Positions 56,612 through 64,000 of a stretch of 64,000 nt of DNA are shown piece after piece. Made by a program: the position numbers and the translations under genes. The stretch spans positions 1,313,327 through 1,377,326 of the forward strand of contig JANAVB010005598.1 of the NCBI GenBank assembly GCA_029216955.1, read 5' to 3'. The notes beneath the pieces are model-generated. The model was not told the DNA's origin and ran no database searches. It saw only the letters and a list, made by a program, of their open reading frames with translations. Source of the DNA: Iris pallida (lineage: Eukaryota > Streptophyta > Magnoliopsida > Asparagales > Iridaceae). The first letter of the stretch is position 1, and every line of letters begins with the position of its first letter.

Positions 56612-56763
56612 TATTCTTCTCCTTCTCATTCTCCTCCTCATTCTCCTTCTCATTCTCCTCCTCATTCTCCTTCCCATTCTCCTCCTCATTCTCCCTCCCA
56701 TTCTCCTCCTCATTCTCCCTCTCATTCTCCTCCTTATTCTCCTTCTCATTCTCCTTCTCATAT
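56612..56763. repeat. CTCATT/CTCC minisatellite in LARD-3 3' LTR
   Basis: Repeats of CTCATTCTCCTC and CTCATTCTCCTT, about 150 bp. The open Leu/Ile-rich frame through it is an artefact. Confidence 0.9.
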
Positions 56764-57889
56764 ACAAATACACACACATATATATATATATCTATACATA
56801 TCTGGACACTCAAACACACACACATACTTACAAACAAATATACACACATATACACATGTATATATATATAGTAACACATGTATATATCCATATATACATA
56901 TACATATATATAACTAATATGATACAATATGATACATTGAAAATACCTTCTCTAAATAATATAAAATCTGGAATTTAAATGTCTAATAATTAATCACACA
57001 ATATATATATATTAAAAATAAGAGTCCAATAGGAATTTTCTACTAGGACACAAACCTACACATAGGACACTCCTAAAAGTCTCCAAAAGGACACGAAACG
57101 GACACAAATGGAGACGCAACCATGGGAGTTATTCCTATGGTTCAAAAATAATTCTGTATGCATGTTGGGATGATTTAGAAGAGAGATTATACCTTCCGGA
57201 AGAGAGATTCAAATGAAAAAGCTTTCCGACTCGACACCGACACGTAGAGATTCCAAAAGGACACGAACGAGCTCCGAATCCTCCCCAATTTGGCTAGCTC
57301 CTTCATTTCATGGAGTAGAAGAGAAAAGAAAAATATTTGGTGGAAGAAATGGTGGATTTGGAGATGAAATCAATAGAGTTGCTCTCTAGAAATTTGGAGA
57401 AGAACAACAGAGAGAAAGTTGTAGATAGAAATGAAATGGAGAGAGAGAGGTTGCTTTGGAGTGAAGCAAAGGAGAGGGGGTGCTCCATACATAGCCGGCC
57501 ACATCCTAGAGGGTTGGGGGCATTTGGTAATTTACCAAAATGCCCTCCAAGTCAAAGAAATGAGTGGTTTGAGTTGGGGTCAAAATGGTAACTTGAAAAC
57601 TCCCAATTTCAAGTTCTAAATCTAATTCTAATCCCTAATCCCACTAAAATCAAATGGGATTAGTCAAATATAAATATCTGGGTTTGTTCATGACAAGTTG
57701 GTCGGTTCCAGTTGGGTCCCGATCAGAGTCTAAGCTACCCCGGGTCCCCGATACAAGTCGGAATGAGCTGAAATTCGAACCCGACTCAAATAACCCCAAA
57801 ATAATATCATAAAAATAAAATAAATTTTAAAAATATTCAAAAGTACAAAATAATAAAAATACCCCTGTTCCTGAAAATTGGGGATGACA

Positions 57890-57930
57890 AATCTATCCAC
57901 CTTAAAAAAAATTCGTCCTCGAAATTAAAT
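57890..57930 (-). promoter_or_regulatory. Polypurine tract region of LARD-3
   Basis: Minus strand ATTTCGAGGACGAATTTTT, AAGGTGGATAGATT, then TGTCATCCCC. Confidence 0.7.
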
Positions 57931-59158
57931 CAAAACAATCACAGAAAAACACACGCAGAAAACAATCCCTCTCGAATATTTCCAAAGAAAAAAATTTCAG
58001 CAAAATAAAATCTCTTAAGACACAACAACACTTGCAAATAAAAACTGTTACGTGTCCGACACGGACACGAAACCATTACAAAATCTCACCTATCAAAAGC
58101 CAAATCAACAATCACCAATGCAAAATATCAAAATAAATCAAAGAGGTCCAATGATCAAAATACTCTTGGACCAGAAATGATACTGAAAACATCCTTATCA
58201 CATGGTTAGGCTCTAGGTCAAACAGTCTCTAAGGTTTCACTAGCAAAACATTAAAATCACAAATCATGGCTTAAAAATTTAAAATAATTAAAATCTCCAA
58301 AATCAAAGCATAAAATTAAATGACAATAATTAAATGACTAAAACTATAAAATTTAAAATCACTCTCAATTAGAAACCTGATGCTACAAGTCTATCCACCT
58401 TAAAATTTTCATCCTCAAAAATTAAAACAAAATAAACATAGGAAAATCATGCAGTTCGACAATCATATGCGTCTGTCCAGAATTATGATACTCAGAATCT
58501 CCGTCATGCTAGTGAGCAAGGCTATGATAATCACAGAGTCCTTGACTAAGGTACATACCTTTAGAATTATGGTATTTAAAATTTTTGCATTGCCGCATGC
58601 TTGGCAGCGAAAACCTTAAATTCCCACACCATAGAAATACATCCGTAATCCGACTATATGTCCTCACTATGCCTGCTAGCATGACCCTAGAGGATTCTAA
58701 ATCTCATAATCAAGGCGACCTAGCCCATACGACTTATCTCAGGAGAAAATCACATCACAAGAACAAAATTTTATCAACCAATCAAGGTACAGATGGAATC
58801 AAATTTCAAACAGTTATAAGGAGACAAATGCGGAAATGAGATCGAAAGATTGGAACCTGCACCCTGCCCTGCTGCTGCCTGACTGCGAGTAATCACCATC
58901 CTGAGGACGAATTGAACCCAAGAGATCAATATGGCACAAGATAAGATACTATAAAAGGAGGACAATTGAACTCAAATGCAAGAAGAGTTGTCATGGTAAT
59001 CAAAAGATCAGAATTTTCCTAAAATATGATTGAGTAACTCCTATCATATTCTAGATCCTATGTCCTAGTCGCAGGCTCGTAATTAGTACTCTAAGTCGAG
59101 CACCATTACGAGATCGCACTAATTACGACGTTGACCTGCATGGGCCGCCACAAAAACG
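57890..59158 (-). other. LARD-3 internal domain with a second LTR start inside
   Basis: On the minus strand from right to left: leader GTTTTTGTGGCGGCCCATGC after the 5' LTR; a possible gag start MVITRSQAAAGQGAG (about 58850-58900); non-coding sequence; a polypurine-like block at 58390-58440 followed by TGTAGCATCAGG and about 450 bp resembling the first part of the solo LTR at 29029; then a second polypurine block (57893-57930) directly before the 3' LTR. So the internal region carries a fragment of another LTR of the same superfamily. Confidence 0.65.
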
Positions 59159-60509
59159 TGTTACGACCCGCACCCTGATTAGGGGCACGAGAAGTGGGTA
59201 CATCCAGCCTACGCCGTAGCATCGGCGGTAGAACTCTATCTAGGTCATCTAGAAATACTACAACTAAATAGATAAGAATACCTGTACAGTATATACACTC
59301 CGAATGGAGGTGACATAGCAATACAGTCTCAATCACAAATGTAAAACTAAGGTAGATAGCATGAAAAGGAAATATGATAGATGAAGCAAGAAATAAGTTC
59401 GAGATCCACACAAGTCCAAAACTAAACATAACATCACAGAATATAATATAATACTACAGTCTGAAAAGTACTAGCTGGCTCGCAGGCTAGGCAAACCTAA
59501 CTAAACTACACTACTCAGGGTGAGCAAAATCTAGTGGCTCTACTAACAAGCCATGGTCCAAGTCTACTCTATCTAACCCGTCCCCATAATAGGTCGGGCA
59601 ATCAGCCTCTGAATCATCTGTAAAATTATCAACGGTATCCTGTCAGGAAAATAAGCAAGTACAAGTGCTAACAGTAGTTCCATGTGAATTGACAAATTCT
59701 ATAAGAGACAGTATAATGAACTACAAGACAAAGATATATGAAGACTTGGGAACCATTCGAAAGCCGAGTTACAACCCTTAAACCAAACAAGGACCGGGGT
59801 TGTAACCCTTCTCCCGAGCAGAACTTAGTCTATAATCAAGGTACAATGTAAAGACATCTAGAGCATGTGAGTAACTGTATATCATGTATGGAAAGGAAAT
59901 ACTGAATATAGAACAGAACATGATATATGATAAGATAAAATAAATATAAAATGTGCCTCGAATATTAAAGCATAATGTGATCGGTATGGGTCAAGAATCA
60001 GGCTTCCAACCGACCGGCTACAAGTACGTGGACTCGGCCCGGCCGGGATGGTAAGCTATGGAGCGAGAAGTAGCACACGTTAGGCTATACCCATCGTGAG
60101 ATGAGGGTATAGCTATGGTACAAGGAGTAACTCAAGGTGGACATTGATCACACTATCTATAAAATTCCCCATTCTCCGAATAGTATACGGATCCGGATAT
60201 AGCACATCATGACGCGGGATTCCCTAAAAGGGGAGCAAATCCTCTTCAGGAATCGGCGTCAATACAAGTACAAGAATCAAGACCAAGCAAGTACCAGTAT
60301 CCCAAGAAATCCAGGAATGACATCTCATGACAGGAATCCGATAATACTAGTCTGTGAACTATCGTGACTGAGAATCAAGTAAGATACTACGACTGAATCA
60401 GATATAGCAAATATCAAGACAATATCAGTGAATATACTCGCCTGTGGTCCTGAGCTGATAAGGTGAACAGACGCTCAGAGTAATCACAGACCTAAAGATG
60501 AGATACTAC

Positions 60510-61040
60510 AAGTCAAAACATGGTTTAAAAATGAAAAGAAAGCTAATCTAATCATGATATGCAAGTCTAAGTCAAAACTAGGTCAAACTATGTCACACCA
60601 AGCTAAACTAGGTCACACTAGGACAACCAAGGTCAAACAAGGTCACAGGAAGTCAATCCAAGTCAAACTTGGTCTCACTGAGTCACACTAAGTCTTGTCA
60701 AGTCAATCTAGGTCAAATTAAGTTATATCAAGTCAATCTAAGTCAGACTAAGTCAACTCTAGGTCATACCAGTCATCGCGGGTCAAAACAAGTCGAAGAA
60801 AGTTAAACGGGGTCAAGAGTTAGCCTATAGTTGACTTTTGGTCAACTGGTCAACTCTAGTCAACTCTAGGTCAACTCTAGGTCAACCTAGCTCAAACTGG
60901 TCAAATGTTGACCAACAGTTGACTTTTGTTCAACCGTTCAAGTCTAATGGAATTTGGGACTAAATTGGGTAAAGTGTTGACCCATAGTTGACTTTTGGTC
61001 TAAAAAGTCAACCGTGGTCAACCAAGGTCAAGACTAGGTC
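60510..61040 (-). promoter_or_regulatory. W-box (TTGAC) array in LARD-3 5' LTR
   Basis: Counterpart of the array at 56030-56540 with the same motif density and small changes in repeat number near 60840-60900. Confidence 0.55.
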
Positions 61041-61101
61041 TAGACGACTATTTCTAATCATTACCAACCCTTACAACCCATATTCGATTCATTCTCAAAC
61101 C

Positions 61102-61386
61102 CCTATTCTTCTCCTTCTCATTCTCCTCCTCATTCTCCTTCTCATTCTCCTCCTTCTCATTCTCCTCCTCATTCTCCTTCTCATTCTCCTCCTCATTCTC
61201 CTTCCCATTCTTCTCATTCTCCTCCTCATTCTTCTTCCCATTCTCCTCCTCATTCTCCTTCCCATTTTCCTCCCCATTCTCCTTCCCATTCTCCTTCTCA
61301 TTCTCCTCCTCATTCTCCTTTCCATTCTCCTACTCATTCTCCTTCTCATTCTCCTCCTCATTCTCCTTCTCATTCTCCTTCTCATA
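61102..61386. repeat. Expanded CTCATT/CTCC minisatellite in LARD-3 5' LTR
   Basis: About 285 bp of CTCATTCTCCTC/CTT units, roughly twice the length in the other LTR. Confidence 0.9.
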
Positions 61387-61457
61387 TACAAATACACACA
61401 CATATATATCTATACATATCTGGACACTCACACACACACACATACTTACAGACAAAT

Positions 61458-61579
<122 letters not shown>

Positions 61580-61665
61580 AACTAATATGATACAATATGA
61601 TACATTGAAAATACCTTCTCTAAACAATATAAAATCTGGAATTTAAATGTCTAATAATTAATCAC

Positions 61666-61668
<3 letters not shown>

Positions 61669-61748
<80 letters not shown>

Positions 61749-61759
61749 TATATATATAT
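61669..61759. repeat. (TA)n microsatellite
   Basis: About 90 bp of TA with one AAAA interruption near 61741. The matching site in the 3' LTR (56999-57014) is about 16 bp. Confidence 0.9.
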
Positions 61760-62637
61760 TAAAAATAAGAGTCCAATAGGAATTTTCTACTAGGACACAA
61801 ACCTGCACATAGGACACTCCTAAAAGTCTCCAAAAGGACACGAAACGGACACAAATAGAGACACAACCATGGGGGTTATTCCTATGGGTCAAAAATAATC
61901 CTATATGCATGTTGGGGTGATTTAGAAGAGAGATTATACCTTCCGGGAGAGAGATTCAAATGAAAAAATTTTCTGACTCGACACCGACACGTAGAGATTC
62001 TAAAAGGACACGAACGAGCTCCGAATCCTCCCAAACTTGGCTAGCTCCTTCCTTTCATGGAGTAGAAGAGAAAAGAAGAATATTTGGTGGAAGAAATGGT
62101 GGATTTGGAGATGAAATCAATAGAGTTGCTCTCTAGAAATTTTGGGAAGAACAACAGAGAGAAAGTTGTAGATAGAAATGAAATGGAGAGAGAGAGGTTG
62201 CTTTGGAGTGAAGCAAAGGAGTGGGGGTGCTCCATACATAGCCGGCCACATCCTAGAGGGTTGGAGGCATTTAGAAATTTACCAAAATGCCCTCCAAGTC
62301 AAAGAAATGAGTGGTTTGAGTTGGGGTCAAAATGGTAACTTGAAAACTCCTAATTTCAAGTTCTAAATCTAATTCTAATCCCTAATCCCACTAAAATCAA
62401 ATGGGATTAGTCAAATATAAATATCTGGATTTGGTCATGACAAATTGGTCGGTTCCAGTTGGGTCCCGATCAGAGTCTAAGCTACCCCGGGTCCCCGATA
62501 CAAGTCGGAATGAGCTGAAATTCGAACCCGACTCAAATAACCCCAAAATAATATCATAAATAATAAAATAAATTTCAAAAATATTCAAAAGTACAAAATG
62601 ATAAAAATACTCCTGTTCCTGAAAACTGGAGGTGACA

Positions 62638-63108
62638 CAACCGGTAACATCAGGTCTAGAAGAGCAATCGTAGACGAAGCTGGTAGAAAAGCGACAGCAG
62701 CATCAAAAGAAACGCGTCCAGCGGAAAAGGACCGGCGCCATCCGAAGGACGGGGAGCAGAAGGACCGACAGCAGAAGGACCCGGATACTGCGATGTCATC
62801 CGGGTCATCTCCTCCCGCATGGACGTCACCACCGAGGTTAGAGTCCTAAGTTGTGTTCTCACATCCTCGTCGACCTGAGTCGCGGGAGCCGGAGGCTACG
62901 GCGACGGTAGAAGTCTCGAAGACGTCTGCGATGGCGCTATGGATCCAGCATCGTAGATGCCCCCGCCTTTTCCTATTCCGTCGGCGGCTTGTACGAACAA
63001 GTCGTCCAAGCGAGCGGTCATGGAAGGGACCGACTGGGCGGACGTCGATTCACCGATACCCTCGGCAGGAGTGGGCTCAATCGTGCTAACGGCCGATCGA
63101 TACTTAGC
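62638..63108 (-). pseudogene. CACTA transposase-like gene, exon 4
   Basis: Follows an acceptor TTGAATAG at 63109-63116. In-frame translation AKYRSAVSTIEPTPAEG, LDDLFVQAADGIGKGGG, then a stop at 62896-62898, then VDEDVRTQLRTLTSVVTSMREEM, a Pro/Ser-rich stretch and a frameshift (FDAAVAFLPASSTIALLD in another frame). The LARD interrupts it at 62638. The coiled-coil-like segment followed by a proline-rich part is typical of the Ptta/En_Spm plant transposase-associated protein. Confidence 0.75.
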
Positions 63109-63250
63109 CTATTCAATGAATGTGTTTAATTTACTATGAGTTTTCCTAACTTATAATCTAAATCTTAAGGCCTCATACTATTGTCACAAAAATTATAAAC
63201 TAAACTACTTACAATTCTAAAACATAAATCTCATAGACTTAAATACTTAC

Positions 63251-63373
63251 ATGAGTCTGCTCGGCCCGTTCATCGATGAAGGTACCGTCCTTCTTCCTCT
63301 TGTGTGTACTTTCGAATACATCGCCCAAGGTGACCGAGCAGGGATCTTTTTCCTTCTTTGCCGCCTTTGTCGC
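63251..63373 (-). pseudogene. CACTA transposase-like gene, exon 3
   Basis: 123 bp, exactly 41 codons, between ACGTAG (acceptor) and GTAAGT (donor). Translation ATKAAKKEKDPCSVTLGD and FESTHKRKKDGTFIDERAEQ; the FE.TH.RKKDGTFIDERA pattern is a hallmark of the Ptta/En_Spm (Transposase_24) family. Joins exon 4 in phase 0. Confidence 0.85.
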
Positions 63374-63456
63374 CTACGTACGAAACATTCATATAATAAA
63401 GTTTTCTCCGATATCAAGTAATTAAAAAACAGTCATTTATTTTTCTGATATCTCAC

Positions 63457-63717
63457 CAGATCTCCAAGCGTCGCTGCGTGGGACATCGGTCCCCACGTAT
63501 GCAGACCCGCTGCTATCGATTCACCTTTGCCTTCACCGATTTCTCCTTGAACGCAGGAGTATCCATCTTCTCCATCATCTGCTCATAGAAGTCCTTCCGG
63601 AGCCAGACCTTCCTCCCACTGCGGATGTCATCCTTCGCGTCCCGTAACTTCTTTCTGGCAGCTTTTTTGTAGGTCTTGATGATTTCGAATCGCGATGGGG
63701 GGTCACCAGAACGTCAA
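63457..63717 (-). pseudogene. CACTA transposase-like gene, exon 2
   Basis: Between GTATGTCAG (acceptor) and GTGAGATATC (donor). Reads FEIIKTYKKAARKKLRDAKD, RSGRKVWLRKDFYEQMMEKM, then a stop; the next part SIAAGLHTWGPMSHAATLGD is in another frame, so there is a frameshift near 63525. Confidence 0.8.
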
Positions 63718-63833
63718 CTGACATACAAATTCCAATATCAATAATTAGAAAAAGGGTGGATTAAAGAATAATTAATAAAAAGATAAGGGGCTATGGAAGT
63801 AATCAAAAGATATATATACATACCCTCATCTGG

Positions 63834-63964
63834 TCGAGCCAGATGTACCGCGACTCCGGGGGCACCTCACTAAAATTGAGGTAGGAGACATGAAAGTTTT
63901 GCCTAATAATGAACCCTCGTTCCCTGGTAGCATCCCACAGAAAAAACCTTCAAAGAAGCAGCGA
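63834..63964 (-). pseudogene. CACTA transposase-like gene, exon 1 of those visible
   Basis: Between AATAATCCAG (acceptor) and GTATGTATAT (donor). Translation RERGFIIRQNFHVSYLNFSE, then VPPESRYIWLDQMR. This is a known type of block in the plant En_Spm-associated protein family. Further exons lie beyond the right edge. Confidence 0.75.
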
Positions 63965-64000
63965 CTGGATTATTTACTTGAATAAATGAAACAAATTAAA

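Larger units (their letters stand above)
54672..57889 (-). repeat. LARD-3 3' LTR (3218 bp)
   Basis: Minus-strand start TGTCATCCCC directly after the polypurine region, end GTGCTGGTCGTGACA. It holds the W-box array (56030-56540), a short CTCATT minisatellite (56612-56763) and AT repeats. Its family matches the solo LTR at 29029 and the fragment at 14960. Confidence 0.9.

Noticed and set aside
56496..56978. Leu/Ile-rich 'membrane protein' frame, and the Arg/Met-rich frame at 61095-61403
   Set aside because: Translations of the CTCATT/CTCC minisatellite and TA repeats.

Overview
The window is plant nuclear DNA made almost entirely of nested transposable elements; I see no intact host protein gene. 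The evidence for a plant is Ty3/gypsy chromoviruses of Reina and Tekay/Del type, Tat/Ogre-like and SIRE/Maximus-like LTR elements, LTRs of 3-4 kb, a CACTA (En/Spm) transposon, tRNA-derived SINEs and a plastid-type tRNA-His pseudogene. The nesting suggests heterochromatin of a large angiosperm genome. I cannot name the species.

Layout: (1) 1-9776 is a decayed Tat/Ogre-like gypsy element on the + strand: gag 3-1439, protease and reverse transcriptase 6735-9776. It is split by a non-coding Tekay-type element (1440-6729) that lacks its 5' LTR but keeps a 5-bp target duplication, TATGG. (2) 9777-14959 is a decayed Copia element on the minus strand. (3) 14960-16534 is a minus-strand fragment of a long LTR. 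(4) 16535-28780 is a second non-coding Tekay-type element (large retrotransposon derivative, LARD). Its 5' LTR holds an intact, recently inserted Reina-type element (18344-23919; 414-bp LTRs with one visible difference; target duplication ACTTT; a 1597-codon uninterrupted gag-pol frame). This is the only element in the window that looks fully competent.

(5) 28803-49352 is a SIRE/Maximus-like Copia element on the + strand. Its 5' LTR is split by a 4161-bp solo LTR (29029-33189, target duplication GAGCA). Its gag is split by two Tekay LTRs in opposite orientation (34738-37660 and 37671-40662) plus a minus-strand integrase C-terminus/chromodomain fragment. It also carries two tandem duplications (41033-42317 and 45991-46809) and an extra third reading frame, 46663-47901, broken by one stop codon. 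(6) 49353-50492 is another Copia 3' end and LTR. (7) 50493-53366 is the least repeat-dense part: a MITE-like inverted-repeat element, two minus-strand SINEs and the trnH pseudogene. (8) From 53367 past the right edge runs a CACTA transposon with sub-terminal repeats. Its multi-exon transposase gene (minus strand) is split by a third LARD (54672-62637).

The elements do not form a shared pathway. What the window records is an order of insertions. The Reina element is among the youngest; the Tat/Ogre and minus-strand Copia elements are the most decayed. The least ordinary structures are the near-palindromic pair of 2.9-kb LTRs, which would fold into a long hairpin RNA if transcribed; dense TTGAC (W-box core) arrays in one long-LTR family; the Reina frame that starts inside the LTR and runs through the primer-binding site; and a conserved leader next to the LARD LTRs that is not the usual Met-tRNA primer site.
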